In this document: in pieces, positions 9,290-18,228 of the stretch
Layout of the letters: every line of letters begins with the position of its first letter
Position numbering within the stretch: the stretch's first letter is position 1
Source: Trichomonas tenax
Taxonomy: Eukaryota > Parabasalia > Trichomonadida > Trichomonadidae
DNA: 31,008 bases
Direction: 5' to 3'
Assembly (NCBI GenBank): GCA_023091735.1
Contig: JALKBU010000610.1
Coordinates: 1 to 31,008 of the forward strand
The notes under the pieces: model-generated
Seen by the model: only the letters and a program-made list of their open reading frames with translations
Databases searched by the model: none
Told to the model about the DNA's origin: nothing
Position numbers and translations under genes: made by a program

Positions 9290-10801
9290 ATGTTTGCAAT
9301 TTTTTTTTTGTTTTGTAAATGTTTAAAAGTGCAGAACTTTCATATTCTCCACTTAAAATCATTCCAGAAAGCAGAATTTGAAGAGACTCACGTGAAACTT
9401 GCGAATGATTTCATTGACATTGTTTTAGCGCCTGAAAATCTGATACATTTTTTATATTCCGAGTCTGAGAAGCGCTACATATCAAGTAAAGTTTCAAAAT
9501 CAACAATATCGCAGAAGCACATCACAGATTTAATAATTAAATTCACAGCTAACAAAGAACACGTACTTTTAGAATTAAATTTCATTATACTGCACAATGA
9601 TCCAAAAATAATCATTCCAATGTTCATGCAATCGCACATTAGTGACGAGATCTTAAAATGGATCGATGAATGCAATCAATTACTGGAAAAAGCTTTATTA
9701 TTAAATATTTTCTGCGTTTGCGCGAAATTTCTTTCTCTCGAGTCAATGCAAAAAATCATTATGTCACTTTTGAATTCACCTGTTGAAGTTTTGAAAAAAC
9801 ATCTTTTTGCAATTCTTTATATTTTGAAAGATAAGGCAAAAAACGCAGATAAAACAATCATGGAACACACAATGATACCATTTTCAAAACCAACAAAACA
9901 GAACCCTGCTCCAAGTCTAAATTATCTTGGATTTGAACAATTACCAAAATCTGTTCAAATTATGAATGAACTACAAAAGAAGTACATGAAGCATCAAGAG
10001 TACATGGATTATATTAATGGAAAGCAAATGAATGAAATTTCTAACAATTCAGAAGCGCGTGAATTCCTTAAGATCACAACAGATTATTATCCAGAGTTAT
10101 CAGATTACTTATACAAAATGTTGTCACAATATTCTCGATTTGTATCACGAAATCCAAAAATTGATTGCATTTATGTGCCTGACAAAGGAGATTTTGATAA
10201 CGACTATGAATGTGATATCGCAGTAATGTTGGCATGGTCCACTTTACTTATTACACAACAATATTTAAGATCTTCAAATTATTTTGATGCAGAAATATTT
10301 AATCATTTCCTTGATAAACAAAATTACATTTCACACGTTCTTCGTTGTATTAAGGTCTCCGAAGAAGAAACATTTCAAACAAACAAACATTTTAATATTA
10401 ATGAAGCATCTTTATCAATTGCTATTCAAGTTGCCACAAATCTACTCCATAACAACCCAGATAGGATTGCACGATCAATAAATGAAAATAATTTAGAATA
10501 TTTAATAATGCACGTTAAAGAATGGAAATATACAAGTATCAAAGCTGCGTTTGCTAAGCTTATTGCTGTGTCGACATATTGGGGTCAAAAGGAACAAAGA
10601 GGATTTCTTCCTGCTGAAGCAAATCCTGCTCTCGTGAGTTTTGTTTATTTATATTTGGAACAGTTCGAGTTTTACCAGAGATATCTTTGCGATAAAGGAT
10701 CTGTACCACAAATACTCGAATCCAAAACTTTCAACCGAAAATTATTAGAATATTCAAACAGGATTGGATTGAGTGTCGGAAATCTTTGGCAGTTAAAGTA
10801 A
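9290..10801 (+). CDS. Large helical protein of unknown function, doubtful N-terminus
   Basis: The frame gives 503 residues from the ATG at 9290. From about residue 35 (EETHVKLANDFIDIVLAPEN) to the end it is an all-helical, soluble protein with solenoid-like character. No catalytic motif, signal peptide or membrane segment is obvious in that part. The first 30 residues look wrong: a hydrophobic FAIFFLF stretch read through a ten-T run. A better-looking start is the ATG at 9265 in another frame (MDGLENIENVCNFFF), and that same frame beyond the T-run reads SAELSYSPLKIIPES before 9381. This points to an N-terminus broken by one or two indels or a homopolymer error, with the body intact. I do not recognise the family. 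It lies downstream of the broken ankyrin gene and is transcribed away from it. Confidence 0.65.
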   Translation: MFAIFFLFCKCLKVQNFHILHLKSFQKAEFEETHVKLANDFIDIVLAPENLIHFLYSESEKRYISSKVSKSTISQKHITDLIIKFTANKEHVLLELNFIILHNDPKIIIPMFMQSHISDEILKWIDECNQLLEKALLLNIFCVCAKFLSLESMQKIIMSLLNSPVEVLKKHLFAILYILKDKAKNADKTIMEHTMIPFSKPTKQNPAPSLNYLGFEQLPKSVQIMNELQKKYMKHQEYMDYINGKQMNEISNNSEAREFLKITTDYYPELSDYLYKMLSQYSRFVSRNPKIDCIYVPDKGDFDNDYECDIAVMLAWSTLLITQQYLRSSNYFDAEIFNHFLDKQNYISHVLRCIKVSEEETFQTNKHFNINEASLSIAIQVATNLLHNNPDRIARSINENNLEYLIMHVKEWKYTSIKAAFAKLIAVSTYWGQKEQRGFLPAEANPALVSFVYLYLEQFEFYQRYLCDKGSVPQILESKTFNRKLLEYSNRIGLSVGNLWQLK

Positions 10802-11236
10802 ATTGTTTTTGATCATGTATAACGTCATTCTTTTTTTTATTTTTTTGAAATTAATCTGAAAGTATGATTCAAAGCCGAAAAATTCCAAGTATAAGAAATT
10901 TTATCGATATATTGCTATTATCAATAATAAAATGTTTGTAGAAAATTCCGATTTCTATCATTTCATGTATATGAAAAAATGAATTTTTAGAAAAATTCAA
11001 TCATTAAAATAGAATTTAAATTAAACATCAATATTATTTACTATTAGTGTTATATAGAAATCAAATAAATTTAATAAAATATTTGTTATTTGAGGAGATA
11101 AATCAGAATTTAATTGATGATAAATCATTATATTAAATTATCGATTAAATTATGAAAATAGGCAGTACATGATGTCTAGGTGATAAATTGATGAGAAAAT
11201 CGAAAATTTCAGATTTACGTAAGAAATAAAAAAGTG
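10802..11236. other. AT-rich intergenic spacer
   Basis: This is about 435 bp of very AT-rich DNA with many TAAAT-type strings. I see no coding or structured element. Confidence 0.5.
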
Positions 11237-11247
11237 TCAATTTGTTA
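11237..11247 (+). promoter_or_regulatory. Initiator-like element
   Basis: TCAATTTGTTA immediately precedes the ATG at 11248. The TCA fits the trichomonad initiator and would give a leader of about nine bases. The same string with one change, TCAATTTTTTA, sits at the same distance before the kinase pseudogene at 18229. Confidence 0.5.
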
Positions 11248-12702
11248 ATGCAGTTTAATTATCAAGATCATGAGTTGGAATCGGAGCCATCTCTTGACCA
11301 TGAGGATTACGACGACCAAGGCGAACTTGCGTCGAACGAAAACCAGCAGAACGAAAGCGTGAGCAGCGATAGCTCGAAAAAGTCGGATCTCGCACAAACA
11401 ATCTCTCAGTCACATGAAGCAGATGCTAAGCAGGAAGAGAAGGAACGGTTGAATTATTTAATCAACCAAGAAGAGAAATTACGTCAAAAATATAGTATTC
11501 AAATATCACAACTTGAAGAAACAATCGAAAATTTGGCACAGGAAGAAAACGAAAATAATGAAAAGTACGATACGCTTAAAGAAGAGCTCATTTCTTATGA
11601 TATTCTCGAACAAGATGACGAATACCTCAATTCTGGTGATTTCTTCCATAGAATGACGTGCTATGATATATTTCATGCATACTATAACGGATTTTATGAA
11701 GGACAACAAAAAGTTATCAAAGAAATGCAAAATATTAACAAGAAACAGAAATTAACAAACGCAGCACTTCAAAAGAAGTCCGAGCAGTTAATACAGCAAA
11801 TTCCAGGCTATGTTGACGCCAAAATCAGCAAAACAGGCGTCGTTGAACAAGCTCCAAACAGAGATATGGAACAATTAAACATTCAGATCAAAAAGAAGCA
11901 AGAGGAACTCAAGAAGAAGGATGAAGAGTTCACAAAGCTTACAACCGAGGTCAGAGAATATCAGGAGAAAATGCGCGATCTGAAAAAGGAAATCAACGAT
12001 GATTCAGGTAACAACATTGATAGAATGAAGGTGCAGATCGAAGATCTCGACAGAAAGATCAAAGAGAAACTCGATGAACTCAAGAGAACCGAAGAAGAGT
12101 ATAAATCAGAGCAAAGCCAAACATCACGCAGCTCCAGGATGTCTGCAAAAGCTTCTGAAGCGAGATCTCAAGCTGGAAGCAAATCAGAAGCCTACGAAAT
12201 GAGATGGCTTGAAAGACAGCAAATGAGCAAGCAAGGCAAAGCAAAGTCAGTTCGCGATGATGACACGTGGATGAAGGAGCGTGAAATGTTATTGCAAAAC
12301 ATCCAAAAGGTAAAGATCGAGTTAAGACAATATGAACAGAAATTCACAGAGAACACAACTTCGCCAAGGAAGAAAGCAAAGAGCGATGCTGCTTCTAGTA
12401 TCACAAGTAAGACTGAAACACAGGTTCCAATGACAAAGACATTCCTCAGGCAGGCGTTGCAAAGCGAATTGGAACTACTCCGTAGTGGTCAGCACCCAAT
12501 CATACAAGCAATCAACCAGGAAACTGCATATGGTGAAAAACTCGACAAAGACTTAGAGAACGTTCACCAGACGAAGAAGAGCATCGAGGAATTCTCTTCT
12601 AAGCTCTTCGCAAAGCAGGATGAAGACTATGACAACAAGAAGCAGAGAATTGATATGCTTAAGGCTGAATTAGCAGAACTTCGTGAAAAGGTTGGAAATT
12701 AA
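11248..12702 (+). CDS. Coiled-coil protein, possibly cytoskeletal or ciliary
   Basis: This 484-residue protein starts at MQFNYQDHELE; the TCA initiator-like element just upstream supports this ATG. An acidic, Ser-rich disordered N-terminus (1-60) is followed by coiled coil at about 65-125. A less regular aromatic segment comes next (YDIFHAYYNGFYEGQQ, about 143-158), then a second long coiled coil at about 165-290. A Ser/Arg/Ala-rich linker (RSSRMSAKASEARSQ), a basic patch near 375 (SPRKKAKSD) and a final coiled coil to the end complete it. The arrangement resembles intraflagellar-transport or basal-body proteins (IFT74/72-like coiled coils have a basic N-terminus, which is not seen here), so I leave it unnamed. 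Codon use is more GC-rich than in its neighbours, which suggests good expression. Confidence 0.8.
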   Translation: MQFNYQDHELESEPSLDHEDYDDQGELASNENQQNESVSSDSSKKSDLAQTISQSHEADAKQEEKERLNYLINQEEKLRQKYSIQISQLEETIENLAQEENENNEKYDTLKEELISYDILEQDDEYLNSGDFFHRMTCYDIFHAYYNGFYEGQQKVIKEMQNINKKQKLTNAALQKKSEQLIQQIPGYVDAKISKTGVVEQAPNRDMEQLNIQIKKKQEELKKKDEEFTKLTTEVREYQEKMRDLKKEINDDSGNNIDRMKVQIEDLDRKIKEKLDELKRTEEEYKSEQSQTSRSSRMSAKASEARSQAGSKSEAYEMRWLERQQMSKQGKAKSVRDDDTWMKEREMLLQNIQKVKIELRQYEQKFTENTTSPRKKAKSDAASSITSKTETQVPMTKTFLRQALQSELELLRSGQHPIIQAINQETAYGEKLDKDLENVHQTKKSIEEFSSKLFAKQDEDYDNKKQRIDMLKAELAELREKVGN

Positions 12703-12764
12703 TTTCTATATTTTGATTTTAATGAATGTTATTAAAAATTAAACAAAACACTTTATTAAATATC

Positions 12765-14075
12765 TCAATGATAATATCTCGATAGAATTATATTAATTTT
12801 CTTTTGTGTTCCGAGTGGGGCATTTTCTAATATGTTTTCCAATGCATCAACACCACCAAGGGAATGGAATGTTTCGGCGATCTTTAGTAAATTATTATTC
12901 ATCACATCCTGTCTCAGCAGTGAATGAATAATAATAACCAATTTTTCAACAACATGAGCATTATCAAACTGTAAAAGATCGACAAATGTTTCAAATAAAT
13001 GTTGTATCATTTCTTCGATTATTACTTGCGGGAATGTTGTTATATACATTAATAACAAATCTAAACCGGCAATCTTGATTGCCAATGATCCATTTTTAAT
13101 GATTCTTATTAAACTATATAAGTTGATTTCAATAAAAAATCCTTTTGAATAAAAATTTATGAGAATCTCTGATGCGGCAACAAAAGGTAATTCTTGATTA
13201 ATTTCTAAATATTGGACACATATTGATGGAATTGGATCAGAAATTGGAGCTCCAGCAACAACGCAGTTTCTTACAATAGATAATGCGTAGAATTTATGTT
13301 CTATGAAGTGGCCTTTAAATATGTCTTTAATCAATCTCTGCATCATTTCATTTTCTAAAATCACAGGACTCATTCCATGCTTAGAGACATTGTTTAGCAA
13401 AACAAGGAACTTAGTCAATTGTTTGCTTGAAATATTTGGTTGTAATTGCAGTAAAAAGTTGAATATATTCCGAAATTGTTTTTGTGAATTATAATCAATC
13501 AGAACTAATGCTGATATAAAGCGCATCATGTGCTTGTAGACCTTTTGGTCACTGATTTTTTGGGATATACATAATTTTTGTATATTTATTTCGGTCAAAA
13601 ACTTATCAATATAATCAAAATTAAATTTGGCTAAAACAAACAGTGCATCAAAAGTAAGAATAAGTATTGATTTCGAAACAGATGTGTTACATGCAATACT
13701 AAATAAAACTTGATGAATTCCAAATTGAATCATTGTGCTGGAATAAGATTTGGAATTAACTGATAATAAAATTATAGTATTTATGACTTCATAAACATAA
13801 GGAGTCCGTGATGAAAGCATTGAAGCAAATATTTCAGGAATTCGAAATTCTTCAAATTGTTGATTATAAGGAATAGAATGGTTCATCGATTCATTTATAA
13901 GTATTTTTAGTAATTCGCATATTTCTTTGTCTTCATTTGAATAATGTAAAGATATTTGTTGAAAAAAATCAGGAATATCATTGAAAAGATTGGTGGATAG
14001 TTTAACTTCAGGCCCCTCATTCTTTTCAACACGAGAAATCATAGTGTTTAACTCATCAATATCTTCATTATCCAT
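12765..14075 (-). CDS. Armadillo-like helical repeat protein
   Basis: The 436-residue protein has an acidic N-terminus (MDNEDIDELNTMISRVEKN) followed by regular helix pairs resembling ARM repeats up to the end. One late segment, SLGGVDALENILENA, resembles the last ARM repeat of importin-α-type proteins. It lacks the importin-β-binding basic domain and the Trp-Asn ladder, so it is not an importin-α. Trichomonads carry many such divergent ARM proteins of unknown role. It converges tail to tail on the coiled-coil gene (63 bp between stops). It is also divergent from the gene at 14125, with only 49 bp between start codons, and has TCATAA directly before its ATG as a possible initiator. Confidence 0.75.
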   Translation of the reverse strand: MDNEDIDELNTMISRVEKNEGPEVKLSTNLFNDIPDFFQQISLHYSNEDKEICELLKILINESMNHSIPYNQQFEEFRIPEIFASMLSSRTPYVYEVINTIILLSVNSKSYSSTMIQFGIHQVLFSIACNTSVSKSILILTFDALFVLAKFNFDYIDKFLTEINIQKLCISQKISDQKVYKHMMRFISALVLIDYNSQKQFRNIFNFLLQLQPNISSKQLTKFLVLLNNVSKHGMSPVILENEMMQRLIKDIFKGHFIEHKFYALSIVRNCVVAGAPISDPIPSICVQYLEINQELPFVAASEILINFYSKGFFIEINLYSLIRIIKNGSLAIKIAGLDLLLMYITTFPQVIIEEMIQHLFETFVDLLQFDNAHVVEKLVIIIHSLLRQDVMNNNLLKIAETFHSLGGVDALENILENAPLGTQKKINIILSRYYH

Positions 14076-14124
14076 TTATGAAAAAATGCAGGGTCCCCTT
14101 TTATAATTTTTTATAAAGTTCAAA
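14076..14124. promoter_or_regulatory. Compact divergent promoter
   Basis: Only 49 bp separate the start codons of two divergent genes. On the minus side TCATAA precedes the ATG. On the plus side TTCAAA precedes the ATG. The centre holds GGGTCCCCTTTTATAA, including a CCTTT string like the M5 motif described at trichomonad start sites. TTTTATAAAGTT at 14109-14120 recurs exactly at 26839-26850 upstream of another gene. Confidence 0.55.
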
Positions 14125-14919
14125 ATGAGCGGAAGATCGAGCGGTAACTATACAAACCGTCATTACCCCGATGAAAGGTATTATCTCTCAGGAAGACAGA
14201 ACCAGAGAGATCGTCCGTATCAAACGAATCAATCATCAGCCAATTCAAAACAACTCGAAATCAACGCCAAAGCCAGTGAAAATGCATATGAATCATTCTT
14301 CAAATACCTAGAGCCAATGATGCAGGAAAAATTCCAAAGTTTTAATGTTGATCCAAAATCTTTAAATATAATTGCTCAGTGTCTATATACCGAATTATTA
14401 GAAATTCTGAAGCAATTAGTTATTAACGTTAAATACAGAACGAACAAATTCGTTGATAAAACAAAGATAGAAAAATCATATAACCCAAATCTTTCATTAA
14501 TGCAGTTAAATCTTGAACAAAGCATGAAAGCATCAATATATCGATCATTTTTTGAATATTCAGATATCGTTGAAGGACACTTAGTTCAAGCATCAAAAGA
14601 TCAACCGGCTGTGCCAGTAACACAAAATCAGTTGCTGGACATTAAACTACAGGCAATAAAATCTGTTATTAGTCAAGCGAATTCTATTCCTTCAAATCTA
14701 GGTGTTAATAAAAATAGCTTGCAATCGCTCGAGAAAGAGAAAATCAATACTGAGAAACTACTCGAGAAAATAGAACCAACGAAACAAATACCGCAAGAGC
14801 AACAACAACAATCTCAAATATTAATTGATGCACAAGATATAATATCTCTATTCAGAATGAACAAAAACTACAATATATATTTACAGGATATACTTTATGG
14901 ATATTACGCAGAATGTTAG
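14125..14919 (+). CDS. Helical protein with disordered Arg/Tyr-rich N-terminus, possible TAF4-like fold
   Basis: The protein has 264 residues. The first 50 are low complexity, rich in Ser, Arg, Tyr, Asn and Gln. Residues about 55-115 form helices spaced like a histone-fold: an N-terminal helix, a turn at FNVDPKSLNIIAQ, then a long helix with LYTELLEILKQLV and a trailing NVKYRTNKF. The TAF4 subunit of TFIID has a similar pattern, with Ala-rich helix, long Leu helix and a following H-R dipeptide, but identity is too low to be sure. A second helical region (125-200) and a Gln-rich coiled part (200-240) follow. A promoter-binding or scaffold role is inference. The start is fixed by the tight spacing to the divergent gene. 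Confidence 0.65.
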   Translation: MSGRSSGNYTNRHYPDERYYLSGRQNQRDRPYQTNQSSANSKQLEINAKASENAYESFFKYLEPMMQEKFQSFNVDPKSLNIIAQCLYTELLEILKQLVINVKYRTNKFVDKTKIEKSYNPNLSLMQLNLEQSMKASIYRSFFEYSDIVEGHLVQASKDQPAVPVTQNQLLDIKLQAIKSVISQANSIPSNLGVNKNSLQSLEKEKINTEKLLEKIEPTKQIPQEQQQQSQILIDAQDIISLFRMNKNYNIYLQDILYGYYAEC

Positions 14920-15051
14920 ACTCATTACATAAGCGATTAAATTTGATTCATTTTTTGAACTTAAGATTTAGAGTAATTTTGTATGGATTTACCGAATATA
15001 AATACGATTTACTCTTTATTACTAAATTGGGATTGAAATAATTAATGAAAA

Positions 15052-16488
15052 TTATTCATCAGCTAGATTAGGTATACTACTATCTCTAATGAACCTGTTA
15101 ATCCTAGGTTCATTACAATTTGGTGATCCTGGCTGGATGTTGAATGCCACATCAGCCTTTTCGACCGGTTCTTCATCATACTCATCAGAACAGTTGAAAC
15201 TGTTATCTTCAGAGCTATGTCCATCTGAGAAGATCTCTTCTTCATTGAAATCATCCTCGGCAATGTTAAATTCTTGATCTGGATAAGTTGCGTGGTCATC
15301 ATAAGTTGAGAATGCAGATTGCGGGAGTCCTCCAGCATATGGGGTATCGCGCAGCTTGATTCTTGGTGAAAGCTTTGTTGAAACAAATTCGATCCATTGA
15401 TCTGATTGAAGATCTGGGCATTCCTCAGTTCTGCATGCAAGGAATTGCGCTAAAGCGGTAATGTGTCCATTTGTTTTATTCTTTGTAAACGATTCCATGA
15501 TTTTTTCGATAATATTATGTTCCTTAATGATTTTAACCAATTGATCATCCGGAACTTCGGATATTATGTGAATGAGAGCAAGGTTAAGAGCAGTATATCC
15601 TTGACTCTGGAAGAACATATCGATGAATAATGGAACGCCTGACTTAAAGAGTTTCAATGCAGGAGCTGTAGCGCAAGTGATCTTATTTACGTCGAACTTG
15701 TACTTATTTTGGAATTTATCCACGAGATCGACAACAAATGGAAAACAATGCATTAATTTTTCAACGAAAATAAAGCATTCAGAAGCGACCATTGGATCTT
15801 CTGTATTAACGCCGATGTTTAATATTGTCTCGACGATCTCTTGATCGTTAAACAAGTTAAATAATTGCGAATGAATTTTACAAATGATTCTGAATGATGA
15901 AATGAAGTAATATGGCTGTGGTACTGTTGGCAAATGTTGGCAGATCTTTTTCATTGTGTCAATTGTGAAATTAAACGATTCCTTGAAATCCGTAGCCAAA
16001 ATAATGAATAATTCACGAAGTGCGAGATTGTGGATGTGTATAAAAAGATAAATCTTCAATTCAGGAAAATCGCGTATGATTTTTCCTGAACTCAAACGTG
16101 CGGCAGAAATTAAAATTCTCTGGAAATGACCAGAAACCATTGGGTCCTTAGAATATTCGGAGTTAATAAAATTCTTCAACTGCGTTAACAGGATGCCCTT
16201 TTCGATTAATTGCGACTCGAAGCCGAGCATATCTGTTGTTAAAAGAGAGATGCATATAACGGCACTGCGCCTAAAATGCTCCTCCTTGATGTGCTTTGTG
16301 GTGAGTGTGTATTCAATTAAAGATTGAAGGATTTCTTCACTCGATAAGAAATCAACAAATTCTTTCGTTGGATGCTGGATTGCAACTGCAATATTTTGGT
16401 CGAAGATAAGATCGGTGAGTGTAGTTTCCGGCTTCTTAAGCAATTCCGCAACAGACTGCGGAAAAGTGGGCTTTTCGTAACCAGTCAT
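15052..16488 (-). CDS. SAPS-family-like protein (PP6-type phosphatase regulatory subunit)
   Basis: The protein has 478 residues. Its start matches the SAPS family (yeast SAP/human PPP6R): TTLTDLIFDQNIAVAIQ parallels the family's F-T-L-E-E-L-L-D-E-x-x-V segment, followed by FVDFLSSEEILQSLIEY, a Cys/Leu-rich helix around LLTTDML, and a KDPMVSGHFQRILI block where the family has N-P-L-L-A-S-F-F-S-K. SAPS proteins are HEAT-like scaffolds that bind the PP6/Sit4 catalytic subunit. The helical body runs to about residue 370. The C-terminal 110 residues are acidic and Ser/Asp-rich and probably disordered, also a SAPS habit. The usual aromatic WxLS-type N-terminus of SAPS proteins is missing. An initiator-like TCA lies just before the ATG. 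The phosphatase link is inferred from similarity. Confidence 0.65.
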   Translation of the reverse strand: MTGYEKPTFPQSVAELLKKPETTLTDLIFDQNIAVAIQHPTKEFVDFLSSEEILQSLIEYTLTTKHIKEEHFRRSAVICISLLTTDMLGFESQLIEKGILLTQLKNFINSEYSKDPMVSGHFQRILISAARLSSGKIIRDFPELKIYLFIHIHNLALRELFIILATDFKESFNFTIDTMKKICQHLPTVPQPYYFISSFRIICKIHSQLFNLFNDQEIVETILNIGVNTEDPMVASECFIFVEKLMHCFPFVVDLVDKFQNKYKFDVNKITCATAPALKLFKSGVPLFIDMFFQSQGYTALNLALIHIISEVPDDQLVKIIKEHNIIEKIMESFTKNKTNGHITALAQFLACRTEECPDLQSDQWIEFVSTKLSPRIKLRDTPYAGGLPQSAFSTYDDHATYPDQEFNIAEDDFNEEEIFSDGHSSEDNSFNCSDEYDEEPVEKADVAFNIQPGSPNCNEPRINRFIRDSSIPNLADE

Positions 16489-17218
16489 TGATTTGCTTTA
16501 CAACTTCTCAAATATACAAATCAATTTAAAATGGAAATATAGCATTACAAAGTCTCACCAATTCATTTAATCTACTCTTGTTGATAAATTGCATTGAATC
16601 ATGCTTAAATATTCATTATTAAGGGTCGAAAACATGAAAAATAAATATAAATAGTATGGTAATATTGATATATACGTTCTCGTGAAATAAAAAAAATAAC
16701 TTTACAGGCAAAATATTGATTTACTTGACAAAATACAAAGAGATATCTCAAATTGATTCTGTAAATCAAAATTGAACCTATTTTTCATCAAGAATAACAT
16801 TCATTCCTCTTTTATATGACGTATGCTTCAATATGTATGGAAGACTTTGAATGAAATTAAATTTCAATATTTATTTCTATATATATGTATTTTGGTAATA
16901 TATTAGATTACCTGTAAGTTAGTTATGATGTTGGTAATGTTGATTTTCTTCTAACACATCAACATCAGAATATCAACAGCACAATAATAATTTTGACATG
17001 TAAAATATTTTTGATACAATAAATTCTTGTTTTATTTCATTTTTCCAACACAAGGAAGAGTTTTATCATCATGAACATTAATCGCGGTTATTTTGCGTCG
17101 CATTATATAGCAATACACGGGATTAAAACGTGAAATTATGGATTACTTCATTTGCTAAATTCCAAAAGGTTGATAATTACATGACAAAAAACTTTACGCG
17201 TCAAAACAGTTATTGCAA
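16489..17218. other. AT-rich intergenic region
   Basis: About 730 bp without a convincing gene. A short frame, ATG 17071 to TGA 17131-17133 (20 codons, MNINRGYFASHYIAIH...), follows an initiator-like TCATC. Its codons look like coding sequence. It might be the original 5' end of the methyltransferase gene, now out of frame. Confidence 0.4.
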
Positions 17219-17806
17219 ATGCCTCCAAATAGTTACATTATCAGATTTTTCATTGGCGACATCAGTCGTTTTGTTTTATTCTTTTGGCAAATCAAGCACA
17301 GGCCTGGTTCTTACACAAGAACTACACGAAATTATATATTGTTCGGTGTTATTGTTGCTTTTATTCAGTACGCTTTCAAATACTTAGAATATTGTATCAC
17401 ATCATATACTCTTGGAGAATATGCATACTCTAATAATCGAATTTCAGTTTGGATTGGCTTAATTTTCATGATTTTCGGTTTTTTTCTACGCCTCCGATCA
17501 ATAAACGTGTTTTACAAATATGTTTCTAAGAGAAATAATGAAGCAGTTGACAAAAAGCGAATATTAATACGCGAAGACGTCTATAAATATTTTCGTCATC
17601 CAAATTACTTAGGGATGATTCTTTTCTTGATCGGCCAAGAATTATTTATTCAAAATATAATTGTTGCTATAATTACAGTGTCGATTGCGTGGAAATATTA
17701 TTTCGAAATCATTCAAGAAGAAGAAACCAATCTTGTTGCTGTATTCGGAAACGACTATATTACATATAGAAATTCTACACTATCACACATTCTTTATATT
17801 GATTAA
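17219..17806 (+). CDS. Isoprenylcysteine carboxyl methyltransferase (ICMT/Ste14-like)
   Basis: This 195-residue multi-pass membrane protein has the core signature of the ICMT/Ste14 family: VYKYFRHPNYLGMI (121-134), then a hydrophobic hairpin, then EEETNLVAVFGNDYITYR (167-184). The RHPxY and EE...FG..Y..Y motifs bind S-adenosylmethionine and the prenyl-cysteine substrate. The enzyme methylates the C-terminal farnesyl- or geranylgeranyl-cysteine of Ras/Rho/Rab-like GTPases at the ER. Membrane segments lie at about 41-62, 76-92, 129-146 and 148-163. It is shorter than usual (yeast Ste14 is 239 residues), and the family's G-x-x-F-x-H strand is not evident, the region reading FYKYVSKRN instead. 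No other in-frame ATG exists upstream before a stop. A short orphan frame at 17071 may be the detached N-terminus, so a damaged 5' end is possible. Confidence 0.8.
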   Translation: MPPNSYIIRFFIGDISRFVLFFWQIKHRPGSYTRTTRNYILFGVIVAFIQYAFKYLEYCITSYTLGEYAYSNNRISVWIGLIFMIFGFFLRLRSINVFYKYVSKRNNEAVDKKRILIREDVYKYFRHPNYLGMILFLIGQELFIQNIIVAIITVSIAWKYYFEIIQEEETNLVAVFGNDYITYRNSTLSHILYID

Positions 17807-18217
17807 TTTATTTTTCTTTTGTATTTGTTTGTTAATTTAAATAGATGTAATATAATTAAAGCTAAGCTACCAAGCTTTCCTCGTACACAAAATATAATTG
17901 ATAATCTCATCATATCAATGAGATGCTAAATTCATTCCAAGACCAGGTTGGGAGAATGTTGGGTGATGGGAACATAGGGGATATGGTACATTTAATGGAA
18001 TGCCATGCGAAGATTTAATTGGCCTATACCATTTTTTCGAAAATTCCATGAACCCGCAAATCACATCAATTTCCCTGCTTTTATATAACAATTTGCATAA
18101 ATGCAGTTTTTATAAAAACAGGATATCAACAGAGAAATCAATGATAATAGCAAATAAAATTTACATGTCGATATTTTTGCTTACTTGGCTTTTTTGACTA
18201 CCGCATTCATTTTGATT
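17807..18217. other. Intergenic spacer
   Basis: About 410 bp. A 65-codon frame at 18000-18197 exists but has no recognisable motif and AT-rich filler composition. I regard it as chance. Confidence 0.45.
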
Positions 18218-18228
18218 TCAATTTTTTA
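18218..18228 (+). promoter_or_regulatory. Initiator-like element of the kinase pseudogene
   Basis: TCAATTTTTTA lies directly before the ATG at 18229, at the same spacing as TCAATTTGTTA before the gene at 11248. The dead gene seems to have kept its promoter. Confidence 0.45.

Noticed and set aside
17130..17387. 85-codon frame overlapping the methyltransferase
   Set aside because: It starts at GTG and overlaps the methyltransferase frame, which has clear family motifs; only its first part might be a detached N-terminus.
18000..18197. 65-codon ATG frame before the kinase pseudogene
   Set aside because: No motif, weak composition and no initiator-like element; it can be explained by chance.
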